DNA of 54,526 nucleotides, taken from the NCBI GenBank assembly GCA_021734525.1, contig JAIPIW010000003.1:1-54526 (forward strand). The letters run 5' to 3'. Numbering within the stretch: position 1 is the stretch's first letter; each line of letters begins with the position of its first letter. Both the position numbers and the translations under genes were made by a program. Under the pieces are notes generated by a model. It did no database searches and was not told the DNA's origin. It worked only from the letters and a program-made list of their open reading frames with translations. Origin of the DNA: Candidatus Altimarinota bacterium. GTDB taxonomy: Bacteria; Patescibacteriota; Gracilibacteria; UBA4473. Shown piece after piece: positions 25,196 through 33,973 of this stretch.

Positions 25196-25846
25196 ATGAA
25201 GAAATTAATCCTGCTCCTCTCCCCTTTTCTTTTTTTTGGTTGTTCTACAGATGAGTTAAAAGAGTTTTTGGGAGAAGTACATGATATTCCCGCCCAAACA
25301 GCTATTGATGAAATCACTAAACTAGTTAAGTCCGAATCTCTTTTTCGTTCTCCGCGAACCCAATACGAATATGATTCTGATAGTTTAGAAGATCTTTTTA
25401 TCCGTAACGAATACGAAATTTTGGTCAAAAACCATCGTTTCTTTTACTGTTTTGACTCTAGTGGTAGGAATTTAGAAGGAGTCCCAACCATTTCTAATTT
25501 CCTAGTCCTTAGTTTTGGAGGTCCTAGTGGTGTAATCCAAGGAAATGGAACTCCAGCTTTCCGTAGACAAATAAAAGCTCTCCGTGAATTATCTTCTCGG
25601 GACAGGAGAGTTTCTAATTTTGAAAGTGTTTTAGATATAGAAGATGGCAAATGTTTTGAAATACAAACTCACGCCGATACTAGTGATATTTCTGCTGGAG
25701 AAATACTAGAAGATGCCTTCAATGAATTCGAAGACATGTCTCCAGAACAGCAGGAAGAAAAAATAAACGAACTTATTCAGATCATAGAAGAGATACCAGA
25801 AGAACCTCTAACTATTAATACCAAGCGAGTTAGACTTAAAAGATAA
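25196..25846 (+). CDS. Predicted lipoprotein, unknown function
   Basis: 216 residues. The N-terminus MKKLILLLSPFLFFGC is a lipoprotein signal with Cys16 at the cleavage point. The mature part is acidic, with two further Cys (FFYCF and GKCFEI) that could form a disulfide, and a Glu-rich C-terminal helix (SPEQQEEKINELIQIIEEI). I do not recognise the family. It probably belongs with the upstream hydrolase run and ends 2 bp before the convergent WecA-like gene. Confidence 0.78.
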   Translation: MKKLILLLSPFLFFGCSTDELKEFLGEVHDIPAQTAIDEITKLVKSESLFRSPRTQYEYDSDSLEDLFIRNEYEILVKNHRFFYCFDSSGRNLEGVPTISNFLVLSFGGPSGVIQGNGTPAFRRQIKALRELSSRDRRVSNFESVLDIEDGKCFEIQTHADTSDISAGEILEDAFNEFEDMSPEQQEEKINELIQIIEEIPEEPLTINTKRVRLKR

Positions 25847-25848
25847 GT

Positions 25849-26829
25849 TTATTTACTTACTCCTCTGTTTAACAAAAATACAAATAACACTACTAGAAAC
25901 AAAGTAGCTACTTTCTCCGCCCCCGTTAAAAAGATAGCAATTGTGCCTAGTCCAGCAGAAATTAAGATCAGAAGTAGTGAAGTTTTTTGTTCCCCAATAT
26001 GACGAGACAAATTGTGATGCAAGTGTTTCTTATCTCCCCGGAAAGGCGATACTTTCTCAATCAGAACTCTTCTCCCTACCACAAAAACAGCATCTAAAAT
26101 TGGTAACCCCAACACTAGTAAAGTTGTCGCAATTTTAGTTCCCGCAAAAATAGACATAACTGCTAGTAAAAATCCCAAAACTTGTGATCCACTATCCCCC
26201 AAAAGAATCTTACCACGCCAAAAAAGCAAAAAACTTCCCGCACAAATCCCCGCTAAAAAGAAACTAATCTGCAAAAAATCTGGTAATCCAACTTCCCAGG
26301 CTACTTCTTGCCGTACTAAACCGAAAATTCCTAAGGTTAAAAAACCTACTCCTGACACCCCTACTGTTAATCCCCGGATGCCATCGAACCAATTCATGGC
26401 ATTCTGGATAATTACAATCCAAGCCACAGTTAACAAAAAGGAAACCAACGGTAAGGTTGTTAAATCTATACTCACTCCCGTAGAAAAAGGATTGCCAACA
26501 AATGCTATCTGTATCCCTTGCAGAAAAACAAAACTTGCTACGGCAACATGAACTAGAAGCCTCAGCACAGAAGGCAAAGGACGTAAGTCATCCCAAAAAC
26601 TCACTCCCCCTAATATAAGAAGGGCTAAGGACAAAAACCAGAAATCTTTTAAGACTAGAAAAAAAACTAATCCTAAAACCAAAAAAATGAGACCACCTGG
26701 ATAAGGAAGCCTACTTCTCTTTAACCCATACCTCTCTGGATAGTCTAAAAGTCCTAGCGATGGAAAAAATTCCACCGCTAAATAAGTAATTAAAGTTGCA
26801 ATGACTAGACCCAGTAAAAAGACGGCCAT
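25849..26829 (-). CDS. WecA/TagO/MraY-family undecaprenyl-phosphate sugar-1-phosphate transferase
   Basis: 326 residues from ATG 26829, with about ten membrane helices. Family motifs in order: YPGG near residue 48, SFWDD (first cytoplasmic Asp pair), NAMNWFDGIRGL (catalytic Asp loop), LLGDSGSQ, and the basic loop FRGDKKHLHHNL. The HLHH signature favours the WecA/TagO side (a GlcNAc-1-P or similar donor) over MraY. It would start a polysaccharide on the lipid carrier. That fits the LCP, Wzy-like and DUF4012 genes found elsewhere in the window. Confidence 0.88.
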   Translation of the reverse strand: MAVFLLGLVIATLITYLAVEFFPSLGLLDYPERYGLKRSRLPYPGGLIFLVLGLVFFLVLKDFWFLSLALLILGGVSFWDDLRPLPSVLRLLVHVAVASFVFLQGIQIAFVGNPFSTGVSIDLTTLPLVSFLLTVAWIVIIQNAMNWFDGIRGLTVGVSGVGFLTLGIFGLVRQEVAWEVGLPDFLQISFFLAGICAGSFLLFWRGKILLGDSGSQVLGFLLAVMSIFAGTKIATTLLVLGLPILDAVFVVGRRVLIEKVSPFRGDKKHLHHNLSRHIGEQKTSLLLILISAGLGTIAIFLTGAEKVATLFLVVLFVFLLNRGVSK

Positions 26830-26867
26830 CAAAAAAATTGTAGCATATCAGAACCTAATTTTGTAAA

Positions 26868-29285
26868 TTACATTCTACTTTCTATCGCCAAAAGGTCGTC
26901 ATATCTACCAGCCATCCAGTAGAGATGCTTTAAAGTATCTCGCAAAGATTGAGACAAACTAGGTGCCTCTATTTTCACCTGTATTTGTGGTCTTAAGATG
27001 GCAAAAACTTGTTTAGATACTTCTGATTGAATCTCTTTTTGTAAGTGATCTCGCATTTCTGTGGGAACTCTATCTAACATATGAAAAGCAGCTTTAGAAA
27101 GCTCTCTGTCTTCACTAAAGAGGATACCCAGGAGTCCTTTAGCACAACGAATATCATCCAACTTCGCTAAAGCAATAAGACTGTGTAATCTCAGCCAAGG
27201 ATTACTATGCGAAGAAAACTGTAAAAGCAATTCTCGGCTACTGACATCTCCTACTTCCCCTATTGCATACAAAGCAGAAATTTGAGAAGCCTCATCCTGC
27301 TCCTCTAACAAATCAACTAAAATCTGTCTTAATTTCTTCTTACTGTGGAATTTCCAAAGAGCAATAACCGCATGACTTTTCAGTCTTGGGTCTGGATGAT
27401 CTAGATACTGACGAACATAAAAAGCAATTTCCGGATCCTTAAACATATAACAAGACCGTAAAAAAACAGCCTTTAGTTTATCATCCGCCTGCTCCATAGT
27501 TTCCAAGAAAAAAGGAACTATTTCATGACTTGGTAGATGCTTAAAGATATTCATGACCACTAACTTCTTGAGGTGTGCATGATCTGTGTTGTAAAAAAGA
27601 TGTTTCAAAGTTTCTAGAAGATGATAACGCGTGAAAGCATGTTCTTTCCAGAAATCTTTAGGGATTTTTAAATGAAACAATGAATCTAAAATCTTTACTT
27701 TAGTTTCTAGTCCTTCCTTATCATCCCGCAATATTTCCAAATAAGTGTGGACCACTCTTGGTTCATTTATATGAGAAATAGTAGATATAATCTTTTCTCG
27801 AACAACTTCATGAATCTTCTTATTCCGCAATTCATCTGACAAGATAATCCCCGAGTTTTTATGTCCTTTCTGTCCCAAAACTTCTATCGAATGTAATTTC
27901 CCTTCGATATCTTCTTCGGAACACAAATTCTCTTTAGACAGAGAAGTGAAACTTCTTTTCATTGGCAATCCCAATAAAAGAATTACCCCTGCGGCAATGA
28001 TAGCAGCATAATAAATAAAACCAGCTGGTAACCAAAAAAGTACTACTACCCCCAGTACCATTCCCAGTGGCTTGATAATCCCTTCCAAAAAAAGACGTAC
28101 TGCTTCTCTACTATGAGAAAAAATAGAATAGAAGGTAATATGATATGGAGCTTCTCCTAAAGAATGTGTTCCGTGTTGGATAGAACGCAGGATATTAATA
28201 TTACCGTACCCAAAAATTATCGCCCCCAAACTTACAAACAAAATACTAGAGTAGGATAACATCGACCCAATAACTCCTAGTTTACGTAAAACTGTCGGTG
28301 TAAAAAATTGCACGAAAAGAGCAATAACTGCAAAGATTAAATGAAACATTCCCAAGTCATGTGCCAAAGACTTATGCATAATTAAATGACTAGAGACATC
28401 TACTACCTCTTCTTTAACCTCTACACCCCAATTCATCACCTTATCTTTAGTTTCTAAAAAGAAAGAGGATTGGAGATTCTCCAAGGGCAAATGTCCTTCT
28501 TGTCCATGTGGCACAACATGACTCTGAAGGTCTTTGGTGAATTCAAATTCAATAATTGTAAAAATAGAAGTTTGTAATACTAAAACTAAAAGTAGGTGTC
28601 TTAGGAACTTAATTTTACGCAAAGCATGTCCAGCTTCCAGTAAAGGATTTTTTATGAATTCCTTTTTCTTTTTAGAAAGATTGAAACGTGGAATGTCATG
28701 CAATATTTTAGGTGTCAAAAACACAACACCTCCCATAATTATTAGGGAGAAAAGCCATAAAAGTAACACCATTTGTGTCGACGCAAAATCTAAAAACCAA
28801 ATCACAAGAAGCGCTCCTACCAAAGCTCCAATCGTAATAGCCGATTCCACTAGTGGCATAAACCTCTGAGCCTCTAATGGAGAAAATAATGATTCTCCGC
28901 GCCGATATAAGGCGATATTAACCTGAGAAAATAAGAGGTCTTTAGCTAAAATAACCAAGACAAAGAACTCCAACTGTTCTGGATTGAAAGAAAACGAAGC
29001 CATCAGTAAAGCTAGAGTTCCCACAATTGCTGTTAGTAAAAAAGCTCTCAATTGTATCCGTGGTAAAAGAAAACTAGCTAGACCTGCCCCCAAAGCATAA
29101 AGAGTAGCATCAAAAAGGAACAAATAAAGTAAATTAGCTACCCCAAAATTCTCAACAAAAAGAGCAGTAACAATTGTCCAAGCTACTACAAACCCTACTT
29201 GAAATAAAAAACGATCTGCCCATGCCAAGCGTAATCGAGTAGCCTCGAGTTCTGAAATCTTAAATCTTCTTTTTATTTGAAACAT
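26868..29285 (-). CDS. MFS-like membrane transporter fused to C-terminal HEAT repeats
   Basis: 805 residues. The first 430 or so contain about 12 membrane helices. The segment SPLEAQRFMPLVESAITIGALVG is reminiscent of ATP/ADP-translocase (TLC/NTT)-like carriers, but I cannot confirm that family. A long non-membrane loop with FTKDLQSHVVPHGQEG lies at about 240-300. Residues about 560-745 are helical HEAT-like repeats (HPDPRLKSHAVIALWKFHS, then EASQISALYAIGEVGD and NPWLRLHSLIALAKLDD). The fusion suggests a transporter with a cytoplasmic scaffold or regulator domain. It diverges from the EF-hand gene. The substrate is unknown. Confidence 0.72.
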   Translation of the reverse strand: MFQIKRRFKISELEATRLRLAWADRFLFQVGFVVAWTIVTALFVENFGVANLLYLFLFDATLYALGAGLASFLLPRIQLRAFLLTAIVGTLALLMASFSFNPEQLEFFVLVILAKDLLFSQVNIALYRRGESLFSPLEAQRFMPLVESAITIGALVGALLVIWFLDFASTQMVLLLWLFSLIIMGGVVFLTPKILHDIPRFNLSKKKKEFIKNPLLEAGHALRKIKFLRHLLLVLVLQTSIFTIIEFEFTKDLQSHVVPHGQEGHLPLENLQSSFFLETKDKVMNWGVEVKEEVVDVSSHLIMHKSLAHDLGMFHLIFAVIALFVQFFTPTVLRKLGVIGSMLSYSSILFVSLGAIIFGYGNINILRSIQHGTHSLGEAPYHITFYSIFSHSREAVRLFLEGIIKPLGMVLGVVVLFWLPAGFIYYAAIIAAGVILLLGLPMKRSFTSLSKENLCSEEDIEGKLHSIEVLGQKGHKNSGIILSDELRNKKIHEVVREKIISTISHINEPRVVHTYLEILRDDKEGLETKVKILDSLFHLKIPKDFWKEHAFTRYHLLETLKHLFYNTDHAHLKKLVVMNIFKHLPSHEIVPFFLETMEQADDKLKAVFLRSCYMFKDPEIAFYVRQYLDHPDPRLKSHAVIALWKFHSKKKLRQILVDLLEEQDEASQISALYAIGEVGDVSSRELLLQFSSHSNPWLRLHSLIALAKLDDIRCAKGLLGILFSEDRELSKAAFHMLDRVPTEMRDHLQKEIQSEVSKQVFAILRPQIQVKIEAPSLSQSLRDTLKHLYWMAGRYDDLLAIESRM

Positions 29286-29386
29286 TGTTTATTTTTGTCA
29301 ATTCTACCTATTCTTACCTATCATTATAACATGTTTAATTAAAAATATCAAGAGGATTTCTTTCTTTTTTAAACTGTAATTACTTC

Positions 29387-29415
29387 TTGTAAAAAAGACG
29401 CAAATATGGTAGAAT
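29387..29415 (+). promoter_or_regulatory. Promoter of the EF-hand protein gene
   Basis: TTGTAA (29387-29392), a 17-bp spacer and TAGAAT (29410-29415) predict a start near 29422. The ATG at 29406 lies inside the promoter and would not be transcribed. The next in-frame ATG at 29436 is the probable start. Confidence 0.65.
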
Positions 29416-29435
29416 TAAAAGATTTTTTTATAACA

Positions 29436-30878
29436 ATGAGTTTAATAAAACCAGAAACTTTTTCAGAGATTTCTCCTGAAATCTCTAAAACTTCTACTGA
29501 ATTGTCTGAACTCAAAGAAAGTTTAGAAAGTACAACACTTGCACCCCGAGCCCAAGAAAGGCTTCATAGTTTTGTAGAACATCCAGACATTGCTCTACAA
29601 AAAATTAATGCACTCCTTTCACGTGTACCAGATGATGAAATCAGAACTTGGAATATTGATACAAAAGACCATCGTTCTATGGGATATTTTGGCACACAAA
29701 ATCTACGTGAACGAGTTCGCTTGGAAATAGAAGAATCCATTTTAGATAACTATGGTGAAGCATTTCGTCGCGATCCAAATTTAAAATCACTCACAGTTGA
29801 ATATCGATACTATCAATATATGACAAGTTTCGATTGGGATAAGAGTGGAAAACTTAATGATACAGAACTGCAGAGCTATTTAGCGCATGTAGAATCATTG
29901 TTCAATGATCGTCTAGAGGTGCATAGTGAGCGAGCCAATATGGAAAAATTGATCACATCTCACTGTGATGAACTTATTTCTGGTGATTTCGTACGAGGAT
30001 ATCTCGGGAAAGACTGGACAATCATTAACCGAAAGGCTGGAGAAATTTTAGGAATTTGGTCTCCTGAAGACAATCCCACCGAACCAGAATTATTAAAATT
30101 TGGAAGAATATTCCAGTCAGTTTATACATCTTTTGTCGACTTCCGTGGTGGAAAATTAGATTACAACGATTTACTTGTTCTCGAAAGTTTTCTCTTTTCC
30201 GAACCTCTTCCTTATGCAGAAGGGCATGAACAAGAGGAAGAACCTTTAGGGGAAGGAGGATACGACATTTCTTCTCGATATTCTCTACATTTTGATGCCG
30301 ATCCCGAAAGCCTAGAAAGTGTAAAAGAATCAGTACAAAGAAAAACTCCCCTTAGCGAAGAAGAACTCCAAATGGCTCTCCAAAACCAACAGAAACAAAT
30401 AAAGAAAATTCCTGAAAAAGTAAAAACTCCCGAAGAATCCATAGATGTCACCAAATTTTTCAAATCTGAAGACGGCGAACTCTTTAAGTGGTATTTTCTG
30501 TCTTCCCCTCAACATCAAGATCTTATGGAGAATATTAGTGATAAAATCATAAATCAATTAGATCATCTGACACTTGTCGACCACTACTGGAATATTCAAA
30601 AACCAAATATTTCCGTTAACTGGGACAAAATTGATAAACAAGAGATCTGGAAAGAAATTCTTACTATCAAAAGACGATGCTCTACCAATGATGATGTTCT
30701 AAATGAAATCTATCATTCCAACAATTCGGATCTAAAAGCCGTGTTTGACATGGTAAGTAATTCTCAAGAATTCGAAACAGCTCTAAGAGAAACTCTCGAA
30801 AATTCAAACCAGAAAAACGAAATTTTTCAAAACTTTGCGACTCGGAAATTCACTAAAGGTGGGTTTTCTTGGGCATAA
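29436..30878 (+). CDS. Hypothetical protein with an EF-hand-like motif
   Basis: 480 residues from ATG 29436 (MSLIKPETF), chosen because the upstream ATG at 29406 overlaps the -10 element. The protein is soluble, acidic and helical with no signal peptide. One canonical calcium-binding loop is visible near residues 133-144: FDWDKSGKLNDTEL, with Asp, Asp, Ser, Asn and the final Glu in ligand positions. A less clear GKLDYNDLLVLE copy lies near 245. Like the first gene in the window it has unusually frequent Asn/Asp/Glu and ends near a REP-like hairpin cluster. I cannot name a family. Confidence 0.72.
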   Translation: MSLIKPETFSEISPEISKTSTELSELKESLESTTLAPRAQERLHSFVEHPDIALQKINALLSRVPDDEIRTWNIDTKDHRSMGYFGTQNLRERVRLEIEESILDNYGEAFRRDPNLKSLTVEYRYYQYMTSFDWDKSGKLNDTELQSYLAHVESLFNDRLEVHSERANMEKLITSHCDELISGDFVRGYLGKDWTIINRKAGEILGIWSPEDNPTEPELLKFGRIFQSVYTSFVDFRGGKLDYNDLLVLESFLFSEPLPYAEGHEQEEEPLGEGGYDISSRYSLHFDADPESLESVKESVQRKTPLSEEELQMALQNQQKQIKKIPEKVKTPEESIDVTKFFKSEDGELFKWYFLSSPQHQDLMENISDKIINQLDHLTLVDHYWNIQKPNISVNWDKIDKQEIWKEILTIKRRCSTNDDVLNEIYHSNNSDLKAVFDMVSNSQEFETALRETLENSNQKNEIFQNFATRKFTKGGFSWA

Positions 30879-30895
30879 AAATATTTCATTATATG

Positions 30896-31018
30896 AAGCC
30901 ACTCCCCGAGCTTACGCTCGGGGTATCTGGCTTATTACAAGCTTCGCTTGTCTTAGATTCGTTTTGTAATACAAAACTCATCTAAGATGCTCTCCTGCCC
31001 TCGACCTGACGGTCGGGG
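30896..31018. repeat. Cluster of four GC-rich and mixed hairpins (REP-like)
   Basis: Four hairpins lie in 123 bp. The first is nested: AAGCCA/TGGCTT (30896-30901, 30928-30933) around CCCCGAGC-ttac-GCTCGGGG (30904-30923). The others are ACAAGC-ttc-GCTTGT (30937-30951), CTTAGAT/ATCTAAG around TTTTGT/ACAAAA (30952-30986), and CCTCGACC-tgac-GGTCGGGG (30999-31018). The first hairpin shares its TATCTGGC right flank with the element at 34-127. The block fills the gap after the EF-hand gene and could also end transcription. Confidence 0.7.
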
Positions 31019-31034
31019 AAATTCGGCGGAATAT

Positions 31035-31053
31035 TATACATTATAATATAATA
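31035..31053. repeat. AT palindrome, variant copy 5
   Basis: TTATACATTATAATATAA differs from the 16-bp core by a 2-base insertion in the left arm. It directly follows the hairpin cluster and precedes the promoter of the 31153 gene. Confidence 0.7.
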
Positions 31054-31097
31054 TTAATTTGTCTTTTTCTCGTAATCAAAATTTACTTCTAAAAAAT

Positions 31098-31127
31098 TTG
31101 ATACTTTACCCTAATTTATGGTACAAA
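31098..31127 (+). promoter_or_regulatory. Promoter of the 31153-34705 operon
   Basis: TTGATA (31098-31103), an 18-bp spacer and TACAAA (31122-31127) place the start near 31134, about 20 bases before the ATG. The -10 match is weak. Confidence 0.4.
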
Positions 31128-31152
31128 AAGGGAAATTATTTTAAAAATAAAC

Positions 31153-33099
31153 ATGGCTTTTGCAGTGCACACCTTCGAGACCAATCCCTCTAAAGAAAAT
31201 CTCGGATTTTCTTTTCATGAAACTCTTGGGGAAGGGCAAGAAATCTATTTCCTAGGAAAGTTTTCTGAAAACACTATCGATCCTAAGATGGTGTCCGAAT
31301 CTCTTTTTGGAGCAATAGTGGAGAGCTTTGCTAGTTCTGACATCACCGATCCTTATGATCGTTTTGAAGACTCTCTTAAGGCTGTCAATCTCGAAGCCAA
31401 AAAATTAAAAGCAAATTTACCAAGCACTCCAGAAATAGTAGTTGCTTTCTTTGATTTCCATAACCTATACCTATCTCAATCTAATGAGTCAGAAGCTTAT
31501 TTAGTCAGAGGAACAAACCTGTCTCAAATAACAGAAACTTCTGCGGACAATACCGTCCTATTTGCCAACATTTTGAGTGGTCAAGTAGCTATTGATGACA
31601 TCGTACTACTTTCTACAAGTAGGATCCTACGAGTCTTAACGACTAACCAAATTATTGATCTACTAGGACGCAGTGATTTTGATGAAGCAATCAGTTTACT
31701 TCGTCACGAACTCTCTCAATCTTCGGAAGATGACATCTTAGTTACTGCTATTGGTATTGGAAAAAAAGATGCTACTTCCAGTAGTGGTTTCCTTTCTAAA
31801 GTCGTTGAAAAGGGAAAGAAAATTACCGAATCTAAAAAAACAATTAAAGTGCAAGAAGAACCTTTAGAAGAAATAGAAGAGGAAGAACTAGAAACAGATG
31901 ATTTTGAAGACGAATCCTTTGTAGAAGAAAAACCACCCCTCAAAGTAAAAGACCTTCTGGGAAAATTCCAATTCTTAAAAAACATAAAAGGATTCAAGGG
32001 ATTTAAACCAAAGAAGAATGCGGTTATCATCGCTGGAACTGTTTTGGTTATTTTAGTCTTAGTTATTGGTATTAAATCCATTGCTAATTTTGAATCCGCT
32101 AACACTAAGGAATTACGAGAAAAGCTCTCTATTGCTAGAGAATCACTAATCCAAGCTGACACCTTCTTACTCCAGGGAGAAAGAAGTTCTGCCGCTGACT
32201 TCCTCAAAAAAGCTCAAGAGTCTGTACAGATAGTACTCAGCTCTAAATCCAAATCTTTCCGTTCTGACGCTCAATTCCTACTTGCCGACATTCAGGAAAA
32301 ACAATTACAAGTAGAAAATGCCAAGAAAGTTACTCCTCAACTTTTAGCTGACTTAGGAGTCAAAAACGACAATCTAGAAGCGGTTGGACTACTAGAATTA
32401 AACGGCAGTTTATTTGTTCATGATCTCAAACAGGTCTATAAAACTGTTCGTAATATTGTAGAAAAAGGACTGCCAGTGTCTGACAAAGAAACTATTTTAG
32501 CTTCCACTACCAGAACAGACCAGAATTCTATTCTTTTCCTGACCGACGCCCCACGAATTGTAGAATACAGAGAAGGATTAATTACTCCGATGAACACTGA
32601 AGATGAAATCTGGAAAAGAGGGTTGGATATCAAAACATATGGTCGTTATGCTTATGTGCTAGACCCAGTAGAAAATCAAATCTGGAAATATGAACGTCGT
32701 CGCGCTAAGTATTCTCCAGCTGTTGCGTATAATCAAGGAGCGGATCTTTCCCGAGGAATATCTATGACCATTGATGGTTCTATTTTCATCTTATCAGATG
32801 ACGGTACTATCCAAAGGATCTTTCGCGGAGTTAAGACTGAATATTCTTTCCGAGATTTACCTTCTATTCCTTTCAGTGGTAAAAACCTCAAGCTCTACAC
32901 CACTACTAACTTAGACTTCCTATATTTACTGGATCCAGACAACTCTAGAATACTAGTCTTTGTTAAAGGAGAACGTTTTGCTACTTACAAAAAACAAGTC
33001 ATCTTTGATCTTCCAGGAACTAGAGACTTCGTCATTGATGATTCCGGACAAAAAGTAAACGTGCTCACTAAAGACAAAATCTATGAGTTCTCCCTTTAA
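31153..33099 (+). CDS. Single-span protein with PP2C-like cytoplasmic part and propeller-like external part
   Basis: 648 residues. Residues about 1-215 resemble a degenerate PP2C/SpoIIE phosphatase fold (AFFDFHNLYLSQSNESEAYLVRGTN, then IDDIVLLSTSRILRVL and SEDDILVTAIGIG), probably without full metal ligands. An acidic linker (about 230-265) precedes one helix (about 293-313, AVIIAGTVLVILVLVIGIKSI). The external part has a coiled coil, then repeated beta blades (YGRYAYVLDPVENQIWKYER; SIFILSDDGTIQRIF; LDFLYLLDPDNSRILVFVKG) that suggest a beta-propeller. The next gene's frame begins within its last codons. Together with the two VirB2-like genes it seems to form one envelope operon. Confidence 0.65.
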   Translation: MAFAVHTFETNPSKENLGFSFHETLGEGQEIYFLGKFSENTIDPKMVSESLFGAIVESFASSDITDPYDRFEDSLKAVNLEAKKLKANLPSTPEIVVAFFDFHNLYLSQSNESEAYLVRGTNLSQITETSADNTVLFANILSGQVAIDDIVLLSTSRILRVLTTNQIIDLLGRSDFDEAISLLRHELSQSSEDDILVTAIGIGKKDATSSSGFLSKVVEKGKKITESKKTIKVQEEPLEEIEEEELETDDFEDESFVEEKPPLKVKDLLGKFQFLKNIKGFKGFKPKKNAVIIAGTVLVILVLVIGIKSIANFESANTKELREKLSIARESLIQADTFLLQGERSSAADFLKKAQESVQIVLSSKSKSFRSDAQFLLADIQEKQLQVENAKKVTPQLLADLGVKNDNLEAVGLLELNGSLFVHDLKQVYKTVRNIVEKGLPVSDKETILASTTRTDQNSILFLTDAPRIVEYREGLITPMNTEDEIWKRGLDIKTYGRYAYVLDPVENQIWKYERRRAKYSPAVAYNQGADLSRGISMTIDGSIFILSDDGTIQRIFRGVKTEYSFRDLPSIPFSGKNLKLYTTTNLDFLYLLDPDNSRILVFVKGERFATYKKQVIFDLPGTRDFVIDDSGQKVNVLTKDKIYEFSL

Positions 33100-33100
33100 A

Positions 33101-33970
33101 ATGAAAAATCTTTTTTTCGTTCTAATTTGTTTACCTCTTCTCTGGGTCGGTTTGTGTTCTGCTGCAGATGATGAAGATAATATTTATGATCGAAAAGCAG
33201 AGGCCATGGAATTAGAGTGTAATCCAAAACCAACAGTCAATCCTCCCGTAGTAAATATAGAACCATCCACCCAAAAAGCATGTTTAGCCCTCAAGAGTGC
33301 TCTAGAGGAGTTAGGACCCCTTTACCTCACCTATAAAACAGCCCTAGATGCTCATCGAGATAAATTCAAAGCGGACATTGAAAGAATTAATGGCTGGAAA
33401 GAATATATAAAAGAACAAGAAGCTTTAAAAATAGAGAAAGAAAAAGCAGGAAAAAATACTACTGATATTGAAATTAATATTGAAGCCAAAAATGAATCAA
33501 TTAAAAATCTTGAGAACGAGATTCAAAAAGCTCGCGACATCATAGAATTCGGTGAGGATGGAAAAAGAGGTGAACCAGGAGATGGGGAAAAATTTCGTCA
33601 ACAAGAACAATATGTTAATGACCTCACTCTTACTTATTTAGGATTAAGAACTTCTCATTTTGATGTCGACGTTCTCAGCGCCGCCGAAGGAAGTAACGAA
33701 AGCAAACTTAATTTAGTCTTAGGTGGAGGAGAAATTGGTAGAAATGTTCTATACAAAGCTATCCGTATTATGGCTAGAGGGTTAGGAACTTTTGCTGTTT
33801 TAATATTAATTGTCGGCGGATTAATGATGATTACTTCAGAAGGAGACGAAAACCGTCTCCAAAAAGGTAAAAATATCGTTTTCTATACTCTTATTGGCTT
33901 AGTAGTCGCTTTTATTGCCTACATTATGGTCCAATTTATTATTTCTATTTTGTTTACTTCAACTGTTTAA
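33101..33970 (+). CDS. Secreted/membrane protein with coiled coil and VirB2/TrbC-like two-helix end
   Basis: 289 residues from ATG 33101 (MKNLFFVLICLPLLWVGLCSAA, a signal peptide). The middle (about 70-150) is a charged coiled coil. The C-terminal 75 residues hold two helices with a short charged turn, GTFAVLILIVGGLMMITSEGDENRLQKGKNIVFYTLIGLVVAFIAYIMVQF (given only as a whole-region description at 225-285). This is the TrbC/VirB2 pilin pattern repeated in several proteins of this window. Start and neighbour overlap suggest co-translation with the upstream PP2C-like gene. The next gene begins 3 bp after its stop. Confidence 0.72.
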   Translation: MKNLFFVLICLPLLWVGLCSAADDEDNIYDRKAEAMELECNPKPTVNPPVVNIEPSTQKACLALKSALEELGPLYLTYKTALDAHRDKFKADIERINGWKEYIKEQEALKIEKEKAGKNTTDIEINIEAKNESIKNLENEIQKARDIIEFGEDGKRGEPGDGEKFRQQEQYVNDLTLTYLGLRTSHFDVDVLSAAEGSNESKLNLVLGGGEIGRNVLYKAIRIMARGLGTFAVLILIVGGLMMITSEGDENRLQKGKNIVFYTLIGLVVAFIAYIMVQFIISILFTSTV

Positions 33971-33973
33971 ATA

